NCBI GenBank assembly: GCA_002279935.1 | Contig: NCCZ01000012.1 | Coordinates: forward strand, 62,001-126,000 | Length of the DNA stretch: 64,000 nucleotides | Direction of reading: 5' to 3' | From: Hyphomicrobium sp. 12-62-95 | GTDB taxonomy: Bacteria > Pseudomonadota > Alphaproteobacteria > Rhizobiales > Hyphomicrobiaceae | Part shown: positions 36,148-45,041 of the stretch, piece by piece | How the letters are laid out: each line of letters begins with the position of its first letter | Numbering within the stretch: position 1 is the first letter of the stretch | The notes under the pieces: generated by a model | The model's database searches: none | Seen by the model: the letters and a program-made list of their open reading frames with translations, nothing else | What the model was told of the DNA's origin: nothing | Position numbers and translations under genes: made by a program

Positions 36148-36328
36148 GACCACCTCAAAATAGAGTCACCAGACCGTCGACCTGCGCGCCAGACGGGCAC
36201 CGCTCTATGGAGCCGGCGATCCGCCTGCCTTCCCCAAGAGCGCGCTGGACCCACATGACAGCAGCGCCCGTTTGTCAACCAGTGCTGACAAAAACACTAT
36301 CCGATGCCGCGACCGCCGGACAAGGCAT

Positions 36329-36342
36329 TTGAGCCGGATCAA
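36329..36342 (-). promoter_or_regulatory. FNR/FixK anaerobox upstream of fnrN
   Basis: TTGAG-CCGG-ATCAA differs from the TTGAT-N4-ATCAA consensus at one position. It is ~180 bases before the fnrN ATG, within the 297-base gap that precedes that gene, where nothing else was recognised. Confidence 0.5.
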
Positions 36343-36444
36343 GGTGAATAGATCGCATATCCTTCTGACACGAGTCAGACTTTCAGCACACGCGATGCCA
36401 CCTAACGAAGCGAGGCGCTGTGCATGATTGAACAGCCAATTTGA

Positions 36445-37026
36445 CTAGCTTTTCGTGCGTGGACTGAGAATGGCGAGGCTGTAGTCGATAACGGTTCCGA
36501 TCGTCACCGCGATGGCGAGGCAGGCAAGCCAGAAGCTTACCGATAGGCTGGCCTCAGGTGCCAGAGCAGGCCCCGCGATGTGCGGCAGAATGAGTGCTGC
36601 TTGAACAAGTGCATGGGTCGCGGTGCGCAAGGTCAGAGACGGCCGGTAAACAACATTAGCCCCGCGCTGGCGGGCGAGCACGCAGAGGTACGGCACGAGC
36701 AGGTCGCCCGCATAGCAAACAAACAGCGCCCAAATCGGAAACCAACCCATCAGCATCAGAGCAATGTAAATCGTGAAGTGAAAAATGCTCTCGCAAGCAG
36801 AATCGAGAATGAGACGGAAGTCATCCCCCGTCCCATGCCGCTGAGTGGACGAGGTGGTAAAAAAATGAATGAGCAGCGCAAGTGCGAGCACCGCCGCAAC
36901 GAACGTCAACCCCTCGGTCGTTTGGCCCAGAATCAGGGGCACACACACGAAGCCCAGAAACGGACGCAAAAAACTCAAAAGATCGAGGATGGCAGACGGC
37001 TTTTTGTTGTCGGGCTGCATTCGCAT
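36445..37026 (-). CDS. Degenerate CDP-alcohol phosphatidyltransferase-like membrane protein
   Basis: A 193-residue protein with about six membrane segments and the length and layout of CDP-alcohol phosphatidyltransferases. Where the family has Dx2DGx2ARx8Gx3Dx3D, this one reads TTSSTQRHGTGDD then FRLILDSACES. The first two aspartates, DG and AR are gone; only the LD-S part survives and the last Asp is Glu. It lies four bases downstream of an intact paralogue-like gene, so it may be a non-catalytic partner. Catalysis by the normal mechanism looks impossible. Confidence 0.6.
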   Translation of the reverse strand: MRMQPDNKKPSAILDLLSFLRPFLGFVCVPLILGQTTEGLTFVAAVLALALLIHFFTTSSTQRHGTGDDFRLILDSACESIFHFTIYIALMLMGWFPIWALFVCYAGDLLVPYLCVLARQRGANVVYRPSLTLRTATHALVQAALILPHIAGPALAPEASLSVSFWLACLAIAVTIGTVIDYSLAILSPRTKS

Positions 37027-37030
37027 TCGA

Positions 37031-37588
37031 TCAAGGTTGTTTGCTGAATTGGACGGTTTTGCGCGCGGATCTCGCCGAGTAGATCAGCCAGACATAGTCG
37101 AGGAACGACCACACCGACAGCGCGGTCGTGACCAAGAGCAATAGCCAAAATGCGAACAGAAACGTGATGCCGAGCTGGCTCACACCTTGCGCGGCCGCTT
37201 TGATTTTCCCGCTCCAGCGGGCGGCCATGGTGCCAATGTGTGATTCCGCCACGATGCGCAAATGAGCCTGCGCAATCTCCCGCGCGGCCATCACAATCAA
37301 CATCCACACCGGCATCCACCGGTTGGCCGCAAACGCCGTGAACACCGACACGCGATAAAGGCTGTCGGCCATCGGATCGAGGATCTTGCCCACGGCTGAC
37401 ACCTGACCGGTGCGGCGCGCCACCCACCCATCCACGCCGTCCGAAACCTCGGCAATCACCATCAGCCCCAGCGCCGCCCACAGCGCCGCATTGGACCCAT
37501 TCACCAGCAACAAAATGATCGGCACCGCAGCCGCAACGCGATACCACGTGATCGCATTTGGTAGGGTCCAGAGGCCAAGGGGTTTCAA
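37031..37588 (-). CDS. CDP-alcohol phosphatidyltransferase (PgsA-like)
   Basis: About 185 residues with five to six membrane segments and the complete catalytic motif Dx2DGx2ARx8Gx3Dx3D: Asp50, Asp53-Gly54, Ala57-Arg58, Gly67, Asp71 and Asp75. LPNAITWYR at the N-terminus is the CDP-binding start of the family. It would transfer a phosphatidyl group from CDP-diacylglycerol to an alcohol; glycerol-3-phosphate is the default guess. TTG 37588 is the proposed start because the longer frame runs through the folD terminator. The start is uncertain. Confidence 0.75.
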   Translation of the reverse strand: MKPLGLWTLPNAITWYRVAAAVPIILLLVNGSNAALWAALGLMVIAEVSDGVDGWVARRTGQVSAVGKILDPMADSLYRVSVFTAFAANRWMPVWMLIVMAAREIAQAHLRIVAESHIGTMAARWSGKIKAAAQGVSQLGITFLFAFWLLLLVTTALSVWSFLDYVWLIYSARSARKTVQFSKQP

Positions 37589-37699
37589 ACGGGGCTCTCG
37601 ATGGTGGAAGGTCCGGTCCGGTTCGTGGGCCGACACTAGCCAAGCCCGGGCCGCCCCGAAACCCCCTGCGACGTGTAAACCATCCCTTCGCCTAAACAA

Positions 37700-37726
37700 A
37701 AAGGGCGCCCCCTGGAGCGCCCTTCT
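37700..37726 (-). terminator. Intrinsic terminator after folD
   Basis: On the minus strand GGGCGC...GCGCCC forms the stem, followed by TTTTTG. It lies 25 bases beyond the folD stop. Confidence 0.85.
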
Positions 37727-37750
37727 CGCAATCAGCAGGAATTGGCCGCC

Positions 37751-38623
37751 TTACTTGATCCCGTGCTGGATCTTGGCCGCTTCCACCGTATTCTGCAGCA
37801 GGCAGGCAATGGTCATGGGGCCAACACCGCCGGGCACCGGCGTGATGGCGCCCGCCACCGCCGCGCAGCTGGCGTAATCACAGTCGCCCACGAGCTTGGT
37901 CTTCCCATTCTCCGACGGCACGCGGTTGATGCCGACATCGATCACGATGGCGCCCGGCTTCAGCCAGTCGCCCTTCACCATCTCCGGAATGCCGACCGCC
38001 GCCACGACGATGTCGGCGCCCTTGACGACCGCTTCGATGTTCTTCGTGCGCGAATGAGCCACCGTGACCGTGCAGTTTTCCCGCAGCAACAGGGCCGAAA
38101 CCGGCTTTCCGACGATATTAGACCGGCCGATGACGACGGCATGCATGCCGGAAAGATTGGGCTGCACCGTCTTGGCCAGAATGACCGACCCCGTCGGCGT
38201 ACAAGGAACCAGCGTGCGCTCGCCGATCCACAGCCGCCCGACGTTCACGGGATGGAACCCGTCGACGTCTTTGTTCGGGTCGATGGTGTTCAACACGCGC
38301 TCAGCATTGACGTGCTTGGGCAGCGGCAGCTGCACCAGGATGCCGTTCACGGCCGGGTCGTTGTTGAGCTTCTCCACGATGGCCAGAATATCGGCCTCGC
38401 TCGTCTCCACCGGGAGCTTGTACTCCCAGGAATTCATGCCCGCTTCCTTGGTCTGCTCGCCCTTGTTCTTGACGTAGACCTTGCTCGCCGGATCTTCACC
38501 GACCAGAACCACGGCCAAGCCGGGGGTGATGCCATGATCGGCCTTCAAAGCGGCCACGTCCTTCGCGACTCCGGCGCGGACCTCGGCGGCAACGGCTTTG
38601 CCGTCGATAACACGCGTTTGCAT
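37751..38623 (-). CDS. folD: Methylenetetrahydrofolate dehydrogenase/cyclohydrolase
   Basis: A 290-residue bifunctional FolD that interconverts methylene-, methenyl- and 10-formyl-THF. The catalytic Lys is in [20 protein letters not shown] is the folate pocket, [11 protein letters not shown] is the NADP loop, and [11 protein letters not shown] is the C-terminal signature. Monocistronic in appearance, with its own terminator. Confidence 0.96.
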   Translation of the reverse strand: MQTRVIDGKAVAAEVRAGVAKDVAALKADHGITPGLAVVLVGEDPASKVYVKNKGEQTKEAGMNSWEYKLPVETSEADILAIVEKLNNDPAVNGILVQLPLPKHVNAERVLNTIDPNKDVDGFHPVNVGRLWIGERTLVPCTPTGSVILAKTVQPNLSGMHAVVIGRSNIVGKPVSALLLRENCTVTVAHSRTKNIEAVVKGADIVVAAVGIPEMVKGDWLKPGAIVIDVGINRVPSENGKTKLVGDCDYASCAAVAGAITPVPGGVGPMTIACLLQNTVEAAKIQHGIK

Positions 38624-38673
38624 GGGTCTCTCCTCTGCGGGTGATTGTGCTTGAGCGGTGTTGAGTGCGGGCT

Positions 38674-39000
38674 TCAGGTCAATTCCAACAGGCGCGCCGC
38701 GAGCCGGCTGTCGAGGCTCGTCGCATCACCCGTAATCTTAAGGGATTTCAAGCGTGACCGGTGACCAGAGGCCACCGCGACGCGGCTCTTGGGGACATCC
38801 AGCCAGTCCGCGAGCTGACGCTCTACGGCCTCGTTAGCCTCCCCGTCGGCCGGAACCGCCCGAACCCTGACCTTGAATGCCGGGCCCTCGGCGGTCGGTT
38901 CGACCCCGTCAATTGCATCTTTGGACGATTTCGGCGCGACGCGCACGCGCACGATGACGCACCCGTCGCTGATCCGCCAGGGTCGCTCGCCGTCCGCCAT
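38674..39000 (-). CDS. DUF167/YggU family protein
   Basis: A 108-residue member of the small YggU family: [28 protein letters not shown] and [14 protein letters not shown] match the conserved strands. Function unresolved. It follows the YggT-family gene, a pairing that is very common in proteobacteria, and precedes folD on the same strand. Confidence 0.9.
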   Translation of the reverse strand: MADGERPWRISDGCVIVRVRVAPKSSKDAIDGVEPTAEGPAFKVRVRAVPADGEANEAVERQLADWLDVPKSRVAVASGHRSRLKSLKITGDATSLDSRLAARLLELT

Positions 39001-39041
39001 GAGCGACCCTCACAGATGCCGGACCGGCACGGCCTCCACGA

Positions 39042-39332
39042 CTAAACAAACGCCCTGGCGATGTTCGTGATCACGACGCTCTGGATAAAATAAAGCCCGA
39101 GCAGAAGAACAACCGGTGACAGATCGATAGCGCCGAAATCGGGCAGCATTCGCCGGATCGGCCCGAGCAGCGGTTCCGTCAGCGCGTTCAATGTCGTCCA
39201 GATGATCTGCACGACCTGATTGCGCGGATTGATGACGTTGAACGCCAACAGAAAGCTCATGATCACCGCAGCGAAGACCACGTAGCTGTAGAGATTGATC
39301 ACGTAATTGATGAAGCTGAGAAGTTCGAGCAT
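39042..39332 (-). CDS. YggT family membrane protein
   Basis: A 96-residue protein with two membrane segments separated by the conserved loop NPRNQVVQIIWTTLNALTEP and LGPIRRMLP, the YggT signature. The family is linked to cell division or osmotic adaptation. ATG 39332 is the family start; the longer frame reaches into the tRNA leader. Confidence 0.88.
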   Translation of the reverse strand: MLELLSFINYVINLYSYVVFAAVIMSFLLAFNVINPRNQVVQIIWTTLNALTEPLLGPIRRMLPDFGAIDLSPVVLLLGLYFIQSVVITNIARAFV

Positions 39333-39502
39333 GTGTCCTCGCCGCTGCGGCCGTCTCGCGAGCCTGTGGTGTACCTGCCCGGGCCGGGTGGAGCAAGGCG
39401 CGAGACTGAGGCCAGCCAGCCCCTCCGCCACCTATCCACCGTTCCCGCCCCGTTCCTTGACAACCCCAAACCCCCGTCCGTAAATGCCGCGTCCCAGGGT
39501 CC

Positions 39503-39578
39503 GGGGCCGTAGCTCAGATGGGAGAGCGCTGCAATCGCACTGCAGAGGTCAGGGGTTCGATTCCCCTCGGCTCCACCA
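39503..39578 (+). tRNA. tRNA-Ala (anticodon CGC)
   Basis: A 76-base cloverleaf: acceptor GGGGCCG/CGGCTCC, D-arm GCTC/GAGC, anticodon stem CTGCA/TGCAG with loop ATCGCAC (anticodon CGC), T-arm AGGGG TTCGATT CCCCT and encoded CCA. Confidence 0.95.
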
Positions 39579-39636
39579 ATCCCCCCCAACTCTTGAACAG
39601 TCTCAGACGTTTTGCCACCGGGCAGCCGCACGCCAG

Positions 39637-42600
39637 TCAAGCCACAGCCGGCTTCACCGTCGACATATCGACATCCTCCTCGTGACCGCGCGGCCGGTGC
39701 TCGGCCGCCAGCACAAGATAGATGACCGGCAGGATCAGGAGCGTGAACAGCGTACCAATCGCCATGCCGCTCACGAGCATGATGCCGATGCTGTTGCGCG
39801 CTTCCGCCCCTGCACCCGTCACGAACACCAGCGGCAGATGCCCGAACACCGTCGCCGCCGTCGTCATGAGAATTGGCCGCAGCCGCGTCATGGACGCTTC
39901 GCGGATCGCATCGATCTTGCTCTTCCCCATTTCCTGCAATTCATTCGCGAACGCCACGATGAGAATGCCGTTCTTCGCAATCAGCCCAACAAGCGTGATC
40001 AACCCGATTTGGCTATAGATGTTGATCGTGGTGAACCCGAGGAACGTAAAAACAAGCGCTGCGGAAAGCGCCAGCGGCACCGATCCCAAAAGCACCACCA
40101 AGGGATCGCGGAAACTGCCAAACTGTGCCGCCAGCACGAGATAGATGAGCAGGATCGAGAAGCCGAGCGTGCCCGCCAGCGTCGTTCCCTCCTGCCGGAT
40201 CTGGCGCGACTCGCCCGCGTAGTCGACCGTGTAGCCCGCCGGCAAAATCTCGCGCGCCTTCGCCTCTAGCGCATCGAGGCCCTCCGCCTTCGTCACACCG
40301 GGCAGAATACCGCCGTAAACGCGAAAGCTATCCGCTTGCTGAAACCGCGCCAGCGTTCGGGGAGCCGTTGTCGTCTCCAACCGGGCGAACGATGAAATGG
40401 GAACCTGCTGCCCCGACCGCGTGCGCACTTTGTAGTCGAGCAGCGTCGCCGCCGCTTCGCGCGCCGATTGCTCGACCTGCGGAATGACCTTGTAAGCCCG
40501 CCCCTCGCGCGTGAACCGGTTGACGAAATTCCCAGCGATCAAAAATCCGAGTTGCCGGCCGACATCCGCGAGATCGAGCCCCAAATCCGCAACGCGCTCC
40601 CGGTCGATCTCCACCCGCACCTGCGGCAGATCGATTTTCAAGTCCGTATCCGCGAACATGAACTTGCCGCTCTTAAACGCCGCGCCCACGAGCGTCTTGG
40701 CATAGTCCGCCATCTGCTCCGGAGTGCCGGGCCCCTTCAAGACGAGTTCAACATCGAAATTGCCCGCACCCGGCAGCGGCGGCGGCAGGATCGGATAGAT
40801 CTGCAGTTCTTTGATCTGCGAAATCCCGCCGAAAATCTCCGGCTGGATCTCGTGCGCACTGCGCTCCCGGTCATGCCAGTTCTTGAACAGATAGCCGCCA
40901 AAGCCCGTCGACGGAAAAACGATCTCGAACATGGCGTCGAATTCCGGCAGCGCCTTGCCGACGTTGTAAACCTTATCCATGTGGCCCGACGTGTAGGCGA
41001 GCGAAGCATCGGGCGCTGAGTTGACGATCAGGAGCACGAACCCTTCGTCCTCGACGGGCGCCAACTCCTTACCCGAGAACATGTAAAGCGGCACCGCCAG
41101 CACGCCGACAAAGGCCGCAAAGGTCATGATTTGCGCCCTCAGCGGCAGGATCGCGTCGAGCAGCCGCCCGTATCGCTCGGCCAACCGGTCCATCTGCCGC
41201 CCGATGAACAGCGCATACCGGCTCTCGTGCCCGCCTTCCGGCGCCGTGTAGGCGCTCATGATCGGCGACAGCGTCACGGCCACGATCCCCGACACGATCA
41301 CCGCCGTCGCCAACGTAAACGCGAACTCCTTGAACAGTACCCCCGTCAACCCCGTCAACAGCCCGATCGGCGCATAGACCGCCGCCAGCGTGACGGTCAT
41401 CGACACGATGGGCCCGAACAGCTGCCGCGAACTGACCAGTGCCGCCTGCGTCCGGCTCATCCCGTCGCGCATGTGCCGCGCCACGTTCTCCACCACCACG
41501 ATGGCGTCATCGACAACCAGCCCGACCGACAGAACGATCGCAAGCAACGTCAGCAGGTTCAGCGAGAACCCCATGGCCATCATGGCCGCCATCGCCCCGA
41601 TCAACGAAATAGGGATCGTCACAAGAGGAACGAGAGCGCTGCGCCAGGACCCCAAGAACAAAAACACGATCAGACCGACGATCGCCACCGTCTCGGCAAA
41701 CGTCGTCAGAATTTCCTGGATCGAATTCTCCATATAGACCGCGCCGTCATAGGCCAGCGCGATCTCCATCCCCTCGGGCAGCGCCGGACCGATCGCCTTC
41801 ACCTCGCGCCGTAGATCCTGCGCCACCTTAATCTCGTTCGTCCCCGGCAGCGGCCAAACCGACAAGTACACCGCGTCTTTGCCATTATGGCGGACGTTCG
41901 AGGTCTCCTCCTCAGCCCCCAATTCCACCCGGCCTAGATCCGCAATCCGGACAATCCGGTCGCCATCCTCGCGCACGATCAGCCGCTCGAACTCACCCGC
42001 TGAGCGCAAATCCGTGTTCGCAAGCAGGTCAACCTGGATTTCGTTGCTCTTGGCCCGCCCCACCGCGGCCAGAAAATTGTTCCGCCGCAGCGCCGCTTCG
42101 ACATCGGTCGCATTGAGCCCGAAGGCCGACAACCGCTCCGCGTCGAGCCAAATCCGCATCGCCTGCGGCCGCCCGCCCTCGAGCCCCACACGCTGCACAT
42201 TCGCAATCGTACTGAGACGCGGCTGAATATTCCGGATCAGAAAATCCGTCACCTCCGCCGGCTTCATGCTCTCCGACGTCACGCTCACGTAGAACGTGGC
42301 ATACGGCCGGTCGGCGCGCTGCACCTCAACCGAGGGCGATTCGATCTCAAGCGGCAACTCGCTACGGATCTGATCGAGCCGGTTGCCAACCTCCGCCAGC
42401 GCCGTCGTACTTGGCTGATTGAGCTTCAGCCGCGCCGTCACGGTGCTCAGCCCCGGCACGCTCGAGGACTCGACAAAATCGATCCCCGTCAGCGACGAGA
42501 CCGCCCGTTCTATCGGCGTGGTCACGAACCCACGGATCGTCTCCGCCGAAGCCCCCACGTAAATCGTCGTTATGACGATCGACGAACTCTCGATGCGCGG

Positions 42601-42711
42601 ATATTGCTGCACCGGCAGGTTCGTCGCCGCCCTAAGCCCAATCAGCACCAGCGCCAGATTGAGCACAATAGCGATCACCGGCCGCCGTACGAAGATGTCG
42701 AGCGCTTTCAT
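39637..42711 (-). CDS. RND efflux pump inner-membrane transporter (HAE1 family)
   Basis: A 1024-residue proton-driven pump with the two-fold RND layout: TM1, large periplasmic loop (~35-330), TM2-6, TM7, second loop (~555-860), TM8-12. TM4 has the proton-relay aspartates in GLVVDDAIVVVENV, and TM10 has the Lys in LIAKNGILIV. FVRRPVIAIVLNLAL is the usual start. It exports hydrophobic or amphipathic compounds with the adaptor encoded upstream (15-base gap); no outer-membrane factor or regulator gene is adjacent. Confidence 0.95.
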   Translation of the reverse strand: MKALDIFVRRPVIAIVLNLALVLIGLRAATNLPVQQYPRIESSSIVITTIYVGASAETIRGFVTTPIERAVSSLTGIDFVESSSVPGLSTVTARLKLNQPSTTALAEVGNRLDQIRSELPLEIESPSVEVQRADRPYATFYVSVTSESMKPAEVTDFLIRNIQPRLSTIANVQRVGLEGGRPQAMRIWLDAERLSAFGLNATDVEAALRRNNFLAAVGRAKSNEIQVDLLANTDLRSAGEFERLIVREDGDRIVRIADLGRVELGAEEETSNVRHNGKDAVYLSVWPLPGTNEIKVAQDLRREVKAIGPALPEGMEIALAYDGAVYMENSIQEILTTFAETVAIVGLIVFLFLGSWRSALVPLVTIPISLIGAMAAMMAMGFSLNLLTLLAIVLSVGLVVDDAIVVVENVARHMRDGMSRTQAALVSSRQLFGPIVSMTVTLAAVYAPIGLLTGLTGVLFKEFAFTLATAVIVSGIVAVTLSPIMSAYTAPEGGHESRYALFIGRQMDRLAERYGRLLDAILPLRAQIMTFAAFVGVLAVPLYMFSGKELAPVEDEGFVLLIVNSAPDASLAYTSGHMDKVYNVGKALPEFDAMFEIVFPSTGFGGYLFKNWHDRERSAHEIQPEIFGGISQIKELQIYPILPPPLPGAGNFDVELVLKGPGTPEQMADYAKTLVGAAFKSGKFMFADTDLKIDLPQVRVEIDRERVADLGLDLADVGRQLGFLIAGNFVNRFTREGRAYKVIPQVEQSAREAAATLLDYKVRTRSGQQVPISSFARLETTTAPRTLARFQQADSFRVYGGILPGVTKAEGLDALEAKAREILPAGYTVDYAGESRQIRQEGTTLAGTLGFSILLIYLVLAAQFGSFRDPLVVLLGSVPLALSAALVFTFLGFTTINIYSQIGLITLVGLIAKNGILIVAFANELQEMGKSKIDAIREASMTRLRPILMTTAATVFGHLPLVFVTGAGAEARNSIGIMLVSGMAIGTLFTLLILPVIYLVLAAEHRPRGHEEDVDMSTVKPAVA

Positions 42712-42726
42712 GTGTGCCGCTCACTC

Positions 42727-43839
42727 TCAATTCATCGCGGCCGGGCCCGGCGTTTCCGCCGCCGCGTCCACCGGCACCAGCAATCCGTCACGCAGTTTAA
42801 ACGAACCGGCCGCCGCGACGAGGTCGCCCAGCGCCAATCCCTTCTCCACCACGATATGACCGTCGATCACGGCCCCGGTTACGATCTGACGCTCCCGCGC
42901 CCGGCTCTGCCCATCCTTGGTCTCGATCACAAACACATGCTGCCCCGCCGGCGACCGGCGCACCGCCGTCAACGGCACAACGAGCCGCTGGCTGGGTGCC
43001 GCCGTCGCAGCAATGACATCGACGAACGCGCCGGGCCGCAGCGCGAGCCCCAGACCCTTGCCAAGCGCACGGAACCGCACAGCCCGGTTGGCCGGATCGA
43101 CGCTGTCGTCCTCCGCCAGAATTTTCACACGGCGCGGTCCATCCGGTAGAGCTGGGCTCATCACCGAAACCTCGTCCCCCGGCCGCAAGAGCGCGGCGCT
43201 TTCCTGCGGCAGCGCGAAGTCGATATAAACGTCGTCGGATACGCCCTGCAATTTTACGATTAGCGTGCCCGCTTCCAGGTATGCGCCCGGCTGCAAATCG
43301 GTGATCCCCACGCGCGCCTTGAACGGTGCGAGAATGCGCTTGCGCTCGATGATGACTTTGAGGCTTTCCGCCCGCGCCACCGCCGCCGCGTATTCTTCCC
43401 GCGACTTATCGAACTCCTGAATGGAAAACGCCGGGCTTTGCCTCAGCGCCTCGCGCCGGTCGAGATTGGACTTTGCCAACCGCGCGTCCGCGTCCGCCGC
43501 CGCCAGCGACGCCCTCTCCTGGCGGTCGTCGAATTGGATCAAAAGCTGACCCTTTTCTACCGTTGCGCCGGATTCAAAGCCGCGCTTCGACACCAAACCT
43601 GCGATCTCGTTGCGCAGATCGAGTTGTTGGAGCGCAACCACAGTGCCGATCGCCCGCTGCGTCGGCGCCCAGTCCATCTGCGAGACGCGCACGGTCTGTA
43701 CAACCTCGCTCGGCTCCGGGCGCGCAGCTCCAGCCGCCATGCCAGCGACGATTTCCGAATACTTATAATAACCGAGGCCCCCGGTGATGCCGGCCATCAG
43801 CACGACGAGGACCATCCAGGCTAGAATTCTGCGACGCAT
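42727..43839 (-). CDS. RND periplasmic adaptor (membrane fusion protein)
   Basis: A 370-residue adaptor with one N-terminal membrane segment, the lipoyl half LRNEIAGLVSKRGFESGATVEKGQLLIQFD, a short coiled coil (~115-165), the second lipoyl half and barrel GVSDDVYIDFALPQES, and a membrane-proximal end. It links the pump to an outer-membrane channel. ATG 43839 begins the membrane anchor; the ORF extends further upstream without protein-like features. Confidence 0.93.
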   Translation of the reverse strand: MRRRILAWMVLVVLMAGITGGLGYYKYSEIVAGMAAGAARPEPSEVVQTVRVSQMDWAPTQRAIGTVVALQQLDLRNEIAGLVSKRGFESGATVEKGQLLIQFDDRQERASLAAADADARLAKSNLDRREALRQSPAFSIQEFDKSREEYAAAVARAESLKVIIERKRILAPFKARVGITDLQPGAYLEAGTLIVKLQGVSDDVYIDFALPQESAALLRPGDEVSVMSPALPDGPRRVKILAEDDSVDPANRAVRFRALGKGLGLALRPGAFVDVIAATAAPSQRLVVPLTAVRRSPAGQHVFVIETKDGQSRARERQIVTGAVIDGHIVVEKGLALGDLVAAAGSFKLRDGLLVPVDAAAETPGPAAMN

Positions 43840-44044
43840 ATGACCTCGAGGACAATCAGGCCGGCCTACTCTATCCGGCAATCCTCACACGCGCATCGGG
43901 TCGGCATCCGCTCGTCGCACGGGACTACATGTGGCTTGACGAATAGTCGCCACGGCCCGACTTGGCAAGCGCGCCCACACACCGTGCGAAAGCACGCAGC
44001 GGTTGCGGTAAACAAGGGTCAAACTACCGCATTCTCCCGCCGTC

Positions 44045-44060
44045 TGACAATCGATCGTCA
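44045..44060. promoter_or_regulatory. Near-perfect palindrome upstream of the RND operon
   Basis: TGACAATCGATCGTCA is symmetric except for one base pair, and TGACAATCG recurs immediately after at 44062-44070. It lies in the 236-base gap between the beta-helix gene and the adaptor, ~205 bases before the adaptor ATG. Possible operator. Confidence 0.35.
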
Positions 44061-44075
44061 ATGACAATCGGGCCA

Positions 44076-45041
44076 CTAAGGCGCTACCACCGGCAACCCG
44101 CTTTCAAAGCGATTGTTCACCCAAACATTCCCCCCGGCAGTATCCCAATAAGTTACCGGCCCAAATGATCCCGACGTCGCAGAAAACGCTCGCGAGAAGA
44201 CGTTATCCTCGACGCGAACGCCCCGCGCACCATCCCCCCCTTTGCCGTTTCGCTTCGCCCCGCCGTAGAGCGTCCACCCGCCGCCAGCCAGCAAATTGCT
44301 GCGCAGAGTAACCGTCCGCCCTAGCACCGTCACGGCGCTCGTCTGCGCATGACGGTTCTCGATCCGGCAGCGCGTAATCTCGATATCCGCCGCCCCGTCG
44401 AACATCTGGATCGCATCGTTGTGGTCGCCGCTACGCGCCAACAAATTCGCAATCTCGCTTTCGAGGATTTGAACGTCCCGCCCGCCGATCTGCACCCCGT
44501 CCGCCGCCGCCCCGATGCGCGACCGGTAGATGCGTGCCCCATCCCCGCGCAAAGCCAACGCCACGCCCACATGTGGCGATGCGCTGCGCTTGATCTTCGC
44601 TCCGCCAATATCCGACCACAGCACATGCAGCGCTCCCGCGCCGGGCCGCACCAACACCAGCCATGGCAGATCCTGTGGCGCAAACATCGTCACACGCCGC
44701 AACACCACCGGTATCGCCACGGAAATATCGAGTGCGCCATTAATCGTCACATCCTCGATCAGCACATGCGGCCCCGGGACCGCAAACCCGTCATACGTCG
44801 CCGCCTCGGCCACAACGGTGGCATAGCGCGGAACCGTCCCGTCCGTGATCACAGCCCCCTCGACGTTGCGGCCCGAATTGCGCCCCAAAACCTCCGGTCC
44901 CACAAACCCGCGCGAAATCTCTTGCCCATGCGTTACGGCACGCGGCGCATCGCCGGCAGCGAATCCATCACTGCAGACGAAGAAAACGAACAAAGACGTC
45001 AGCGCGCTCCGCCCAGCCCACCATGCAGAGCGCGCCCTCAT
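44076..45041 (-). CDS. Exported right-handed beta-helix protein
   Basis: A 321-residue protein with a signal segment (ends GFAAG) and a series of beta-helix coils: VLIEDVTING, VVLRRVTMF, IYRSRIGAAADGVQIGG, VQILESEIANL, IEITRCRIENRHAQTSAV, and VRVEDNVFSRAF. Such folds belong to pectate-lyase-like and carbohydrate-binding or -modifying proteins. HNDAIQMFDG suggests an Asp/His surface on one face. No enzyme class can be set. The start overlaps the nth stop by four bases. Confidence 0.75.
   Translation of the reverse strand: MRARSAWWAGRSALTSLFVFFVCSDGFAAGDAPRAVTHGQEISRGFVGPEVLGRNSGRNVEGAVITDGTVPRYATVVAEAATYDGFAVPGPHVLIEDVTINGALDISVAIPVVLRRVTMFAPQDLPWLVLVRPGAGALHVLWSDIGGAKIKRSASPHVGVALALRGDGARIYRSRIGAAADGVQIGGRDVQILESEIANLLARSGDHNDAIQMFDGAADIEITRCRIENRHAQTSAVTVLGRTVTLRSNLLAGGGWTLYGGAKRNGKGGDGARGVRVEDNVFSRAFSATSGSFGPVTYWDTAGGNVWVNNRFESGLPVVAP

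Noticed and set aside
39503..39636. tRNA-Ala as an integration site for the RND genes
   Set aside because: No integrase and no repeated tRNA 3' end was seen; the pump genes have ordinary composition.
43982..43995. CGTGC-GAAA-GCACG hairpin as terminator
   Set aside because: Only five base pairs and no T-tract on either strand.
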